Shown here: piece after piece, positions 1-11,585 of the stretch | How the letters are laid out: each line of letters begins with the position of its first letter | Position numbering within the stretch: the first letter of the stretch is position 1 | NCBI RefSeq assembly: GCF_033118175.1 | Contig: NC_083714.1 | Coordinates: forward strand, 7,130,001-7,194,000 | Source of the DNA: Dama dama | Lineage: Eukaryota; Chordata; Mammalia; Artiodactyla; Cervidae | Length of the DNA: 64,000 bases | Direction: 5' to 3' | Made by a program: the position numbers and the translations under genes | Notes under the pieces: model-generated | Database searches by the model: none | Seen by the model: the letters and a program-made list of their open reading frames with translations, nothing else | Told to the model about the DNA's origin: nothing

Positions 1-960
1 GTGTGTCTGTAGGCAGGTGTATGCACATGGCCATCTGCCTGTCCATGTCTGTGTGTGCGTGCGCCCGAGAGAGAGAGAGAGTGCCTGTGCACAGGTGCTA
101 GCACATGTGCGTTTACGTGTGTGTGAGAGAGTGTGTGGTCAGGTGCATGCACATGGGAGTGTACGTGTGCTTGTGCACAGGGTTATGCACCTGGGCATGT
201 GTGTCTTTATGAAAGAGACGGATCAGAGGCATGCACATTGGCATCTGTGTGTGCTTGTGTTCATGCGTAGGTGCCTTTGCATGGCAGTGGACAGGGACCC
301 TGTCCTGGAGTCCTGAGACTAGGGATGGGGAGTGGGCTGTGCTTGTTCGCCTGGGGAGGGAAGCAAGGACTGCTGTTGGACTCACTGGGGATGGCATGGG
401 GCTGGGCCTCTTGGGGCTGCAGGCACACAGAATACAGGGACTTCAGGCTGGGGGCTTACCCCAGGCCTGCCCAGAAGCACCAGTCGGACCAGTGGCACAC
501 AAGGGCTGCTGAAAGGGCAGTGCCACCCAGGATAACACTAGTCACTTGGCCTCTGCTGGCACAATTCTCACGGGCTTTCCCTCTCCAGGAACAAAGTCTT
601 GCAGCTCTCCAGAGGGCTGGAGGTGCCAGTTGCTCTCAACTGGGAGGTGACCTAGTGTCTGCTGGCCTGCTGGGTGCAAGTCTATTTCTGTGTCTGGAAG
701 GGGTCAAGCCAACAGACACAGTGCAGTCGGTGGTGATGATGGGGCTGGGGCACCACTGCCTGGGAGGTGCTGTGTGTCTCCCAGGGAACCACTGGTACCA
801 TGGGAGGTGACTGGATCAGGGCCACTGCCCGAGGAGGGTGCAGGTATTTCAATCAGTCCGCTTGATCCTCACCCCCCTGGCTGGATAGGCCTCTCAGTGG
901 CCCTGCAAATCCAAGGCCAGCAGCCTTCCCCACCCCCAGTGGAGAGATTAGATTTTCCTC
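1..960 (-). repeat. Diverged copy of the gene-upstream region (third unit)
   Basis: This stretch matches about 26,890-27,870 in the same orientation, with substitutions and small indels (by eye roughly nine bases in ten agree). In the arms the same DNA lies directly 5' of the intact CTAG/LAGE3-family gene. It is rich in alternating GT/GC with a short GA run near 68-80. The long (GT)n tract of the arm copies is absent. No coding exon is seen; ORFs here are chance products of GT-rich sequence. It implies that a further minus-strand gene copy starts just left of base 1. Confidence 0.75.
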
Positions 961-1505
961 CGTTATCACGTTAGTTGTAGGAGTTTTGTAGGTGACCTTG
1001 ATCAGATTAAGAAAGTCTGTTTGTAGTCCTAGTTTTTGGAGAGTTCTTTATCATAGTGGTTCTTGAATATGGTCAAATGTTTTTGTGGCATCTATCAAAA
1101 TGGTCATATGGTTTCTCTCCTGTGTTTTCTTCATATGATGAATAACACTGGTTGAAGATTTTTTAATGTATAACCAATCTTTCATTCTTGGGATAGATCT
1201 CATTTGGTCATAATGCTTTATATATTGCTGGATTAAATTTGCTAATATTTCATTTTGGTATTTTTGTAACAGTGGTCTCATAAAATGATTTGAGAATTGT
1301 TTCCTCTCCTCTACTTTATGAAATAATTTGTATGGCTTGGTGATATTTCTCCTTCATGTATTTCATAGCATTCACTAGTTAAGTCACATGGGCCTGGAGT
1401 TTTCTGTTCCATATCTTTTAAAGATTTAGGGATATTTAGGGTTTTCACTTTCTTCTTGAGTCGGTTTTGGGAATTTGTGTCATTCAAGGAATTTCTTAAT
1501 TTCAT
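961..1505 (-). mobile_element. Old L1 ORF2 fragment
   Basis: Translated on the minus strand it gives decayed L1 reverse-transcriptase blocks, for example IHHMKKTQERNHM and IDATKTFDHIQ in place of the usual INKLKDKNHM and [11 protein letters not shown]. The paralogous fragment is at 27,875-28,490. It was the target of the L1-BT insertion that follows. Confidence 0.7.
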
Positions 1506-1908
1506 CTAATTTGGCAATTTTTTTGGCTGTTTGAAATATTTATTTATTTTAACTGGAGGCTAATTAATTTACAATATTGTAGTGGTTTTTGCCATACATT
1601 GACATGAATCAGCCATTGGTGTACATGTGTCCCACATCCTGAATCCCACTCCTTCCTCCTTCCCCATCCCATCCCTCAGGGTCATCCCAGTGCACTGGAC
1701 CTGAGCACTATGTCTCATGCATCGAACCTGGACTGGTGATGTATTTCACATATGGTAATATACATGTTTCAATTCTATTCTGTCAATCATTCCACCCTCA
1801 CCTCCTCCCATAGAGTCCAAATGTATGTGCTTTATCTCTTGTGTCTCTTTTGTTGTCTTGCATTTAGTGTTATCACCACCATCTTTCTAAATTCCACATA
1901 TGTGCATT
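1506..1908 (-). mobile_element. L1-BT 3' end, minus strand
   Basis: Ruminant L1 3' UTR in reverse, ending near 1,521. The bases 1,506-1,520 (CTAATTTGGCAATTT) recur with slight change at 5,271-5,286, at the far end of the L1 5' UTR, so they look like a target-site duplication bounding one L1 from 1,521 to 5,270. The same L1 3' end sits at the same place in the arms (28,500 and 45,923), so the insertion predates the duplication. Confidence 0.75.
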
Positions 1909-2232
1909 AGTAAAGAGACACAGATGTACAGAACAGACTTTTGGACTCTGTGGGAGAAGGCGAGGGTGGGATGTTTCGAGAGAACAGCATCGAAACATGT
2001 ATATTATCTAGAGTGAAACAGATCACCAGCCCAGGTTGGATACATGAGACAAGTGCTCGGGCCTGGTGCACTGGCAAGTCCCAGAGGGATCGGGTAGAGA
2101 GGGAGGTGGGAGGGGGGATCGGGATGGGGAATACATGTAAGTCCATGGCTGATTCATGTCAATGTATGACAAAAGCCACTACAATATTGTAAAGTAATTA
2201 GCCTCCAACTAATAAAAATAAATGAGAAAAAA
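1909..2232 (+). mobile_element. L1-BT 3' end, plus strand (inverted against its neighbour)
   Basis: A second L1-BT 3' UTR, now in plus orientation, abuts the previous one tail-outward, so the two form an inverted pair of about 325 bases per side. It ends in an AATAAAAATAAA-like tail. The interior of the L1 expected between 1,908 and 2,233 is missing, so this is probably an inversion/deletion scar rather than a fresh insertion. Confidence 0.65.
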
Positions 2233-2637
2233 GTAGGGTCTTTTGTTGCAAGGTAATAGTTGGTTATAAACATGAAAATTAAAGGAGTAATAAAGAACTT
2301 CAAAAGACAAAAATTTTTAAATGATAATAGTAAAAATGTATTTAGGAATTGGTCTGGAGCTGCTGAAGGCAGTGGGGGATTAGTTCAGTTTCATATAGTT
2401 CCTTATTCCAGTTTATACTTCTTCTCAAGGACTTTAGGCCCCTTCCGATCTAACTACAGGGTTTTAATCTATTGTACCTGTCATTTCCAGAGCAGTTCCC
2501 TCTTTTTTGTCTATTTTGGCTTTCTCTCCTTGCAAGTCTCTTCCGTGTCTAATTTAGGCCCTGGCACAAGGGTGCGATAGTGATCACTTACTTAGGTTTA
2601 CTTATTCAGTTGTGTTGTGGGGGAGGGAGTTCGTTTC
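2233..2637 (-). mobile_element. L1-BT 5' region segment, minus strand
   Basis: This is the reverse complement of about 37,966-38,370 in the spacer, where it leads into L1 ORF1. It is the downstream part of the ruminant L1 5' leader; the upstream part resumes at 3,995 after a BovB insertion. The L1 continuing beyond 2,233 has been lost. Confidence 0.65.
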
Positions 2638-3994
2638 ATTTCAGCTCAGTTGCTCAGTCGTTTTTGACTCTTTGTGACGCCATAGACTGCAGCTCGCCAG
2701 TCCTCCCTGTCCATCACCAACTCCCAGAGTTTACTCAACTCATATCCATTGAGTCGGTGATGACATCCAACCACCTCATCCTCTGTCGTCCCCTTCCCCT
2801 CCTGCCTTCAATCCTTCCCAGGATCAGGGTCTTTTCAAATGAGTCAGTTCTTCACATCAGGTGTCCAAATATTGGAGTTGCAGCTTCAACATCAGTCCTT
2901 ACAATGAATATTCAGGGTTGATTTCCTTTAGAACTGACTGGTTGGCTCTCCTTGCAGTCCAAAGGACTCTCAAGAGTCTTCTGCAACACCACACATCAAA
3001 AACATCAGTTCTTCAGCGCTCAGCTTTCTTTACGGACCAAGTCTCACATTCATGCATGACTATTGGAAAAACCATAGCCTTGACTAGACAGACCTTTGCT
3101 GGCAAAGCAGTGTCTCTGTTTTTTAATATGCTGTTTGAGTTGGTCATAACTTTTCTTCCAAGGAGCAAGTGACTGTTAATTTCATGGCTGCAATCACCAT
3201 CTGCAGTGATTTTGATCCCGCAGAAAATAAACTTGTCACTATTTCCACTGCTTCCCGATCTATTTTCCATGAAGTGATGGGATCAGATATCATGATCTTA
3301 GTTTTCTTTTTTTTTCTTAGTTTTCTGAATGTTGAGTTTTAAGCCGACTTTTTCACTCACCTTTTTCACTTTCCTCAGGAGGCTCTTTAGTTTTTTCCTC
3401 ACTTTCGGCCATAGGTGTTGTGTCATCTGCACATCTGAGGTTATTTCTATTTCTCCTGGCAATGTGATTCCAGCATGTGCTTCACCCAGCCTAGCATTCC
3501 TCATGATGTAATGTGCATATAAGTTAAGTAAGCAGGATGACAATATACACCCTTGACGTACTCTTTTTCCTATTTGGAACCAGTCTGTTGTTCCATGTCT
3601 AGTTCTTTTTTTTTGTTTTAACAATGGACATTTTCACTTATTCTTATTACATTTTAAAAGCATTTTTTTCTGCATAACACCTCACAGACATTAAGGATTG
3701 AGATTTGTTCTCTTTTAAAAATAAAATCAGTCTATTTCAAGAACAATGCATTCATTCATGGACCACATTAACCAATCCATAATTTATGGCCTTTGTTTTT
3801 ACATAAGCTATTAAACATATGCAATTTAAATCTTTAAGGACAAAGAAATGAATGCCCTGTGATTAAAACAGACCTGAGAAATTTAATTAACGGGATATTT
3901 TCACTTCCATGTCTAGTTCTAACTGTTGCTTCCTGACATGCATACAGACTTCTCAAGAGGCAGATCAGGTGGACTGGTATTCCTTTCTCTTTAA
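2638..3994 (-). mobile_element. BovB LINE 3' portion, minus strand, interrupted
   Basis: Typical BovB (RTE) 3' half. Reverse translation gives LGRKVMTNSNSILKNRDTAL and LPAKVCLVKAMVFPIVMHEC, with many stops. The element sits inside the L1 5' leader and is itself split by a retrocopy at 3,607-3,904. Its 3' junction with the L1 leader is the same as that of the BovB ending near 37,965. Confidence 0.85.
3607..3904 (-). mobile_element. Small poly(A) retrocopy of unknown source with 16-bp TSD
   Basis: An AT-rich segment of about 300 bases begins with an eight-T run on the plus strand (a poly(A) tail on the minus strand). It is flanked by exact copies of TTCCATGTCTAGTTCT at 3,591-3,606 and 3,905-3,920. 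Removing it joins the BovB sequence seamlessly. It resembles a 5'-truncated retrocopy of a transcript end. I do not recognise the parent gene. Confidence 0.75.
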
Positions 3995-5270
3995 GAACAC
4001 TGCAAACAAATAGCATTGGCATGTCTGGAGTGCTCTCAGTCTATGTACCACACGGCGTTTGCCCCAGGTCATGACGGCCTGTGCTTTACCAGTCTACACT
4101 GTTCAGGCTCCAGGTTGCTCTGCAGGGGTGCTCTCCAAAGTGGGTCCTGTATTTCTTGTACTTCCCAGGACTGAGCTGTTCAGGTTCAGGTTGTCAGGCC
4201 CTCCCCAAGTGCACAGACAATGTTGGGCATGCGTTTTGTGCCCTTTCCAGGCTTGAGCAGCTCGGGCAACCAGCTGTTTGATGAGCACACTCTCCCAGGT
4301 GGCCCATGCGTCTTAATGACCCCCAGGTCCCAGCGACTCACTTTTCTGGGTGCACCGTGGAAGCACTGTCTCTGGTGTGCCGTATGTCTCCTCTGGGCAG
4401 CTGATCTCAGGCTGTGACCCCCCTGGCAGATGTCAGCCATCCAGGATCCCAGGAAGACGTGCTTAGCAGCTGGGAGCCTACTCACAGTTTGGTGGAGGAT
4501 GCCATCTCTGGGACCGAGATTGCCCCTTGCCTTTTGGCTCTGGCTGTCACCCAGCTGTTTCTCTGCCTCTGGCAGGTGAGGAGCCAGTCCACAGCTACTA
4601 TCTCTCTTCTGATATTCTCTCAGTCCTTTGTTCTGTGAGTGGGCCAGACTGCTCGTTAAGTCAGAGCTCTTCCTGGGAAAGTTCTCTGTCTCTCTCTCTC
4701 TCTCTTTTTTTGCTTTAAGTCTCTCTGGCTGTCTCACAGCTTGGGTTGCTGTCTCACGTTAGCTCCCTCACATTGTCCTCAGGGCATTCAGGCCCAGTCC
4801 TTACCCTAAGCATACAGTTCGTGCCTCCCTGTCCAGTCCCCACTCACTGGTGGCGGATGTGAGCATCTGGGGGAATTCTCCACTGACAGTTGTGCTTAAG
4901 TGCATATTTTCTGGGTTTTTTTTTTTCTTCTTCTTCTTTCTCCCGGTTATGTTGCCCTCTGAGATTCCAAAACTCCCCAGAGACCTGCCAGTGAGAGGGA
5001 TTCTTGTTGTTTGGAAACTTCTCCTCCTTCACAACTCCCTCCCCAAGACGGGTCTCCATTTCTAACTCTTTTGCCTCTCTTTTTGGCTTTTATATTTTGT
5101 CCTACTTCCTTTCAAAGAGAATGGGATGCCTTTCTGGGTGCCTAGTGTCCTCTGCTGGTGTTCAGAAGCTGTTTTGAGTAAGTTGCTCAGCATTCAAATG
5201 ATCTTTTGATGAATTTGTGGGGGATAAAGTGGTCTCCCCGTCCTATTCCTCCACCATCTTAGGACCACCC
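3995..5270 (-). mobile_element. L1-BT 5' leader, minus strand
   Basis: Reads in reverse as the ruminant L1 5' UTR. The 5' end near 5,270 carries the L1-like start with an AAGATGG motif. It includes a (CT)n tract near 4,687-4,706 and a poly(T)/(TTC) stretch near 4,917-4,937. ORFs on either strand, such as the 183-codon one at 4,186-4,737, are not conserved genes. The leader may retain promoter function; that is not testable here. Confidence 0.65.
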
Positions 5271-5305
5271 CTAAATTGGCAAATTTATTCACATTGTTCC
5301 TAATG

Positions 5306-5622
5306 TGCTGTTCTTAGTTGGTCAGTTGTGTCCAACTCTTTGCGACCCCATGGACTGTAGCCCACCAGGCTCCTCTGTCCATAGGGATTCTCCAGGCAAG
5401 AAAACTGGAGTGCCCTCAAGGGTATCTTCCCAAGCCAGGGATCGAACCCAGGTCCCCCACACTGCACATGGATTCTTTACCTGCTAAGCCACCAGAAAAA
5501 ACCCAAGGATGCTGAAGTGGGTAGCCTATCCCTTCTCCAGCAGATCTCCCTGATCCAGGAATCTAACTGGGGTCTCCTGCGTTACAGGTGGATTCTTTAC
5601 CAACTGAGCTATCAGGGAATCT
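5306..5622 (-). mobile_element. Bov-A2 and Bov-tA type SINEs, minus strand
   Basis: Two adjacent reversed ruminant SINE units (about 5,306-5,500 and 5,505-5,622) carry the diagnostic CAGTTGTGTCCAACTCTTTG and GGATTCTTTACC...CTGAG(C/T) blocks. The bases 5,271-5,305 just before them are old L1 sequence. Confidence 0.85.
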
Positions 5623-6464
5623 GGAGAGTTGTTAAGCCTGAAGCCTTTTGTTTACTGGTCTCTGTACTGGCCTGTGCCCCTCTCTGACAATGACTAGCAG
5701 CTGTCTTGAGGCCATCTGAAATAGTGTGATTAGATCCAGATGAAACACGTTTAAGTTGGCCTCCACTGCTTGGTTGGCTTGTATAGTCTCATCTCCTCCT
5801 CGGGAGGCTGATTCAAAACCACCTCTTCAAATTGTTGGCATTCAAGCGTCAGAAGCGGTTAGCTTTCTCCACCTGTAGGTTTCCGATTTATTGGGCTCTC
5901 AATCACCAAAGGTTTCAGGTCTCAGGCAGAGAGCCTCACCGTTAGAAGAACTGCATTCCTTCCCAGCTCTGCTTGGAGACCACCCGCTGTAGCCCGAGTT
6001 CCTCTTTCTTTCATAGGACTTCTCTGAAAGTAGAAAGACCATCAACATATCCCCAACATTTTGATTCTATCAATCCCTCCAACACTTCAGCCTTGGACAG
6101 CCTGTCGCCCAACTCCCAAAGACCTATGGGAAGCAGCTTCTTTATCAACCATGCTAAGAATACTGCACATAGAATGAATTACATCTATTTAAAGTGTGTT
6201 CCTTGGTGATTTCAGAAAATCATGTCTGCCCATGAAATCAGCACCATAGTAACACTGAGAATGTTCTCATCATCCCTGTGGTTGTCCTTTCCCATTACAC
6301 CCAACCTGCAGCAACCTAGATGTGTTTCACTCTAGATGTGTTTGCATTTTATATAAATGGATCATCCAATACATAGTCTTGTGTGTCTGAATATGTACTT
6401 TGAGTGAAAACACTATGAACATTTGTGTCCATATTTTAGAGGAGACGTACAGTTTTACCTCATA
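5623..6464. other. No recognisable feature
   Basis: No gene or repeat family is recognised. ORFs are short (78 codons at 5,973-6,209) without family resemblance. Confidence 0.4.
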
Positions 6465-6775
6465 GTTCAGTTGGTTAAAAATCTGCCTGCAATTCAGGAG
6501 ACCCCAGTTCGATTCCTGGGTCAGGAATATCTGCTGGAGAAGGGATAGGCTACCCACTCCAGTATTCTTGGGCTTCCCTTGTGGCTCAGCTGGTAAAGAA
6601 TCCACCTGCAATGCGGGAGACCTGAGTTTGATCCCTTGGTTGGGAAGATGCCCTGGATAAGGGAATGGCTACTCACTCCACTATTCTGGCCTGGAGATTC
6701 CCATGGACTATACATTCCATGGGGGTATCAAAAAGTTGCAGACGCCTGAGCCACTTCACTTTCATTTTCACCACG
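6465..6775 (+). mobile_element. Bov-tA half plus Bov-A2 SINE, plus strand
   Basis: A partial unit (6,465-6,572) is followed by a fuller Bov-A2 unit (6,573-6,775). The latter starts GGCTTCCCTTGTGGCTCAGC, the tRNA-derived head, and ends in a degenerate CCATGG...GCCTGAG tail. Confidence 0.85.
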
Positions 6776-7170
6776 TACCAAAGAAAGGCTGTTTGCACTG
6801 GACGAGCTCAAACTTGTTTTAAATAAAGACAGTCTCGGAGAGGTGTCTTACAAGGGAACCATCAGATAAATCATACAATGGTGATTGTCTCAGAATCGGA
6901 TTTTGAAGGCTCTCCAACCCCACTCTGCTCCCTCCACAGTCTGCTAACTTTCACCTTTTCACCATGAAATGGATAGTTAGATGCTGATTTTCAATGCTAC
7001 TGCAAAGTTGGCGATAAGAGGACAGGAATGGGACCAGTTAAAATGCCACAAAACTCACTGTTGTTACTGAGTGAGATTCAATAGAATGATGCTGAAGATG
7101 CTAGCCTGTGGACCACTTTGAGAACCACTGGATGAAAGGATGTATGGGATGAACAGTCCTCCCATCACTT
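6776..7170. other. No recognisable feature
   Basis: Anonymous, mostly AT-balanced sequence without ORFs of note. Confidence 0.4.
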
Positions 7171-7802
7171 CATAGAAAATAGAAGGGGGAAAGTGGAAGC
7201 ACTTACAGATTTTATTTTATTGGGCTCCAAAATCACTGTGGATGGTAACTGCAGCCATGAAATTAAAATACCCTTGCTCCATGGAAGGAAAGCTATGATA
7301 AAACTAGACAGTATATTAAAAGGCAGAGCCATCACTTTGCCAACAAAGGTCTGTATAGTGAAAGCTATGGTTTTTCCATCAGTCATGTACAGATGTAAGT
7401 GTGGGACTATAAAGAAGGCTGAGTGCCAAAGAACTGACACATTTGAACCGTGGTGTTGGAGAAGACTCTTGAGAGTTCCTTGGACAGCAAGGAGATCAGA
7501 CCAGTCAGTCCTAAAGGAAATCAACTCTGAATATTCATTGGAAGGATTGATGCTGAAACTAAAGCTCTAATACTTTGGCTACCTGATGGGAACAGCCGAC
7601 TCATTGGAAAAGATGCTGATGCCGGCAAAGATTGAGGGCAGGAGGAAAAGGGGATGACAGAAGATGAGGTTGTTGGGTGGAATCGCTGACACAATGGACA
7701 TGAGTTTGAGCAAATTCTGGGAGACGGTGAAGGACAGGGAAGCCTGGAGTGCTGCAGTCCATGGGATCCCAGAGTCGGACACTGCTCAGTGACTGAACAA
7801 CA
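7171..7802 (+). mobile_element. BovB LINE 3' end, plus strand
   Basis: Translation at 7,193-7,570 gives the BovB RT C-terminal part (LGSKITVDGNCSHEIK, KVCIVKAMVFPSVMYRCKCG). It is followed by the conserved 3' tail ending near 7,800. The element is truncated at its 5' end and has lost its coding capacity. Confidence 0.9.
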
Positions 7803-9600
7803 GCAACAGTCCTGTACTAAAATAGGAACACAAAACTGGCTTCCTTTTTCTTCGTTACTAAATTATGATCACTGAACCAACAGGTATATGAGAAGGAGGG
7901 ATGTTTTCTCTCTTTGTTGGCTGGTAAAGGATGGGCCTGCCCCAAGGGATCTCTCAGTGACTTTTCAAACCAGTGCTTACAATGGGAAACACCTTTTCTA
8001 AATATAGTCCATTTTAAATCCCTGCCTTCCCTGTGGGTTGGGAGGAACACACTGGAAACAGGAAAACATCTCTCCTTCCGAAGGGCAATTACACCATTTG
8101 TCTCTAACAAGTACTTCTGAGAATTGCCCTCCCCAGGTCCTAGGAGTCCCTGAAGGTCCTTGGTTTTCATTCTTCCAACAACACTCCCGACCTCTCCTTG
8201 CTACCTTCACCTGCCTCATGCCCACAGATTTTGCTCTCTGCTTCAGTGGATCAAGGCTCCAGTGTGCTCCTGGGTTCGTTCTTAGAATCTTCCTGATGAG
8301 AGGTGGGTGAAAAGGACAGCTGGTTTCCACTGGCAGCCCTGAGACCAGGTAGAGAGGCTGGATGCACATCTGGCTATGAGAACGTGAGTATTGGCAGTTT
8401 TTTTCCAGCCCTGGAATCAAGATAACCTTTATCCTTCTTTTCCTGGTGGGCTGATGAAATGGAAAAGCCTTGGAGTAGGACAGAAGCCACTTCCTGGCAC
8501 ACTACAGGAGAGAGACTGATGGATGTTGTAGGGGCTCCAAGAACAGAAGACTCTTGGCATGGTGATGAGGAGCTTGGAAGGAAAGCAAGGAAGGCTCCTG
8601 GGCAGGGGCTTTAACTGGCATCGGGAGTGCCAGCCAGTGTTTCCTCAGGGACTGGGGACTGAGCAAACCCCTTCCCTGGCAGAGGAGCTGGTTGGGGCTG
8701 GCACTGAGAACAGAAGCCCATATATATGCCAGGGCTGCTGAGCTAGCCCTGATCACCCTGTGGCATGTTGGGGGGCTTTGAGTTCTCTTTTGGAGGGTCA
8801 GGGCTGTGAGCAGGAGCAGTCTTGTGCTCCCTGAACAGCCAGGCAAACTGGGCATTCCAGGTGACCTTGACCAGGGTTTCCCAAAGCTGAACCTCCAAGT
8901 CTCCATCTCAGCAATAAGGCCCCGAAGGCAGCCATGTGAAAAGCACAGGGTGGAATCGAGAAAGTCTGAGGCAAAGCTGGCTATGCATCCAAGAGGAGCC
9001 TCATCAGGGTGTCTGGGGCGCCTGGTTTTCTCCTGTGCCAGGTCCCAAGTGCAGCTGTGTCTGTGACACCCAACAGGGTTAGTCAGGCTCTGAGCAGCTG
9101 ACTCCTGTGACCAGGCTCATGGACCCCATCATGCCAAGCCCAGGTGACACAAGAAGACTTGTGGTTGAGTAGACTCGGCACTGGGGACTCAACAGGTAGG
9201 TGCCAGGACAGACACCCGAGGGGTAGAGGCGGGTTCTGGCAAACCTTTCATCCTCTTATTGTAGGATTCTGATACCTTTCAAACCTACGATGCGGGAGAC
9301 ATAGAGTGTACACCAGACCCCAGGAGTCAGGGGGCCACTGGCTCAGCTGACTTTCATGCTCCAGAGACCTCCCCTATCTGCATCGTCCATGGAGGGAGCA
9401 GGCCTATTGGCGGCTGCTTTTAGCTCTACTGCAACTACTCCTTGCAGCCTTCTCTCCTTCGTGGAGGAACTTCATTATGATGGCTTGCTACACTTGTTTG
9501 TGCTTCTAAAGCTTCTCTATACAAACACACAGGAGGCAGGGTATGCACAACAGGCTGTATGAAAATCCACAAATTTAAATGACATGGCTATTTTAACCAG
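7803..9600. other. About 1.8 kb without recognisable gene or repeat
   Basis: The GC content is moderate and the sequence looks single-copy in this window. Several ORFs of 60-140 codons overlap on both strands, but none shows a family signature, a good splice context or low-complexity bias typical of a gene. A conserved noncoding element or decayed gene cannot be excluded. Confidence 0.4.
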
Positions 9601-10540
9601 TACCATATAGATATATATATATATAAATGTATATCTAGACCTTCATGCTGTTTCTCATTTTTTAGTATTATGAACAATACCAAAATGAATATCCTACTAG
9701 AGTTGTTTTTCGGCACTAGATTTCCTAGGATAGGAATTGTTGGGATAAAGAGTAAACTGCTTTAAATAGTTTGATACATATTAACAAATTGACCCCCAAA
9801 AGAGTTGCATCCATTCACATGCTAACCAATTGCGTATGAAAGTGATCATTTTCATGCATCCCACTGCAAACACAATAAATTCAGTCTTTTACATCTTTGC
9901 CCATCTAGTCACTCAAGGCACACCTCAATAAAAAGTCCACTTTCCTTTTGATTTTAATATAATTGAACAATATGTAGGGCCTTTGGCCAATGGTATCTCT
10001 TCATTGAGAAGTGCCCATTCATATTGTTTATCAGTGTTCTATTTGGGACAGTAATGTTTTTCAGATGGGTAAGTGCTCTTTACAGGTTTGAAATATCGCA
10101 TGTTGGTCATAATTGGAAAACATACCCTCCACATTCTTTCATTTTATCTTTGTACCTTGTCTTTTTCTGTGTACAAGTTAAAGCAATTTAAATGTGTTTA
10201 AGTGATCTTGTTTTCATTATGCTTTCTGAAATTTGTTTCCAATGAACAGCCCTGCCCATTATAAAATTATGAAAACCTTCATTCAAAACAACTTTTGGAC
10301 TTCACATTTTTTAATCTATTGGGAATGTATTTGGTGAGAAATGACATAGAAATCTAGCATTATTTTCTCTCCAAAGTGTTGGTCAGGTGTCGCAATACCA
10401 TTTACTAAATAATCCATATCTCCCCACTGAAATGAATTGTCATCTTTACCAAATTCTAAATTCCCATCTGGGCTTATTCTTGAAAATTTGTTCAACCAGT
10501 TAATATATGTGGCATGATTGCGGGATGACCTCTCTGAGGA
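9601..10540 (-). mobile_element. Old L1M-type fragment, minus strand
   Basis: Resembles the reversed 3' half of an ancient mammalian L1. A short (AT)n run lies at 9,608-9,626. The left palindrome arm is visible from 10,423 onward, within this element; its mirror ends the window at 63,883-64,000. Confidence 0.55.
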
Positions 10541-11402
10541 AACTACCTGAAGAAAACTGTAGGGAAGGTAGGGGGCAGAATTAAGAGACAGAAAGACAGA
10601 AAAACAGAGACAGACAGACAGACTCTTAGAAAAGAAACCTTTTTGCAATGCTGAAAGGAAAGCTTACAGAACTATTAGGTGGGTGACATTTTGCATGGAT
10701 CTCTGGTTCTCTGAATCTTCTAAATAATCTCAGATATCCCCATGGCAACTGTGAGGAAACCACTCTATTAACTTGTGCTCTTATATTCATGACAGAGACA
10801 CAGTTGGATTGGAATCCAACTTCAAAATTGTAATTTAGTAACTTTAAGAATCCTTTTCCAAATTGGGTTTTCTTGGCACCCCACACTTTGGCTACATGCA
10901 CTAAGGGACCCTATCAGTGAGGTCAGAGAGAAACTGGAAGGTTCTTTCTAGGTGGGGAGGAGATAAAGTCAAGATTGGAGTTGTGGCTCCCAGGCTCTAG
11001 GTTACCTAAGACCGTGACAAGTGACTGTCGGTCCTGCAGTCACACTTAAAGATGGCTTCATGGCAGCCTCTACTCAAACCCTAGAGTTTGCCCTCAGAGA
11101 ACACACAGCCCCATTTGCCCAGTGGTAGCAGCTGGGTTCTCTGCTCCCTTCCCCTGCAATGTGAAGGGAGTCACTTGGCCTTCCCACAACTTAACCGAGT
11201 AAGTGATTGCAAAGCACCCCCAAACAGCTTGGGTTTTTTGAGTCTGTTGCTTGAAACTCACCTGTGCTGGTCTGCATGATTGGAAGCTCTTCGTTTGTAA
11301 GTGGAAAAACATAGCTGTGAGTAAATGAGGTAGGCTCCCTAGAGGGACATGGAGGACCTCATAGTATTGAAGTTAGGGGCAGAATAACAAAGCACCAGGA
11401 AG
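10541..11402. other. Arm sequence without recognisable feature
   Basis: Contains a (CAGA)n-like purine stretch at 10,588-10,622 and chance ORFs (91 codons on the minus strand at 10,626-10,901; 63 codons at 11,088-11,279). No gene is recognised. Confidence 0.4.
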
Positions 11403-11585
11403 TTGCAGACCTGTGCAGTTCCCTATGAATTTTTGGATCAGCTTTTCCATTTAGGAAAAAAAAAAAATGCTGTTGAGATTTTGATGAGGACTGCATTGTC
11501 TGTAGACCACTTTGTGAGTACTGTCATCTTAACAATATTAAGTCTTCCAATCCATGTGCATGGAAAATCTTTCCATTTAATTTCA
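11403..11585 (-). mobile_element. L1 ORF2 fragment, minus strand
   Basis: The reverse reading contains the L1 block equivalent to [12 protein letters not shown] (here coding for a decayed form around 11,530-11,580) and an A13 run at 11,455-11,467. It is interrupted by the BovB that starts at 11,586. Confidence 0.65.

Noticed and set aside
7803..9600. A host gene in the repeat-poor stretch
   Set aside because: No ORF longer than 140 codons, no recognisable domain and no paired splice sites that join frames convincingly.
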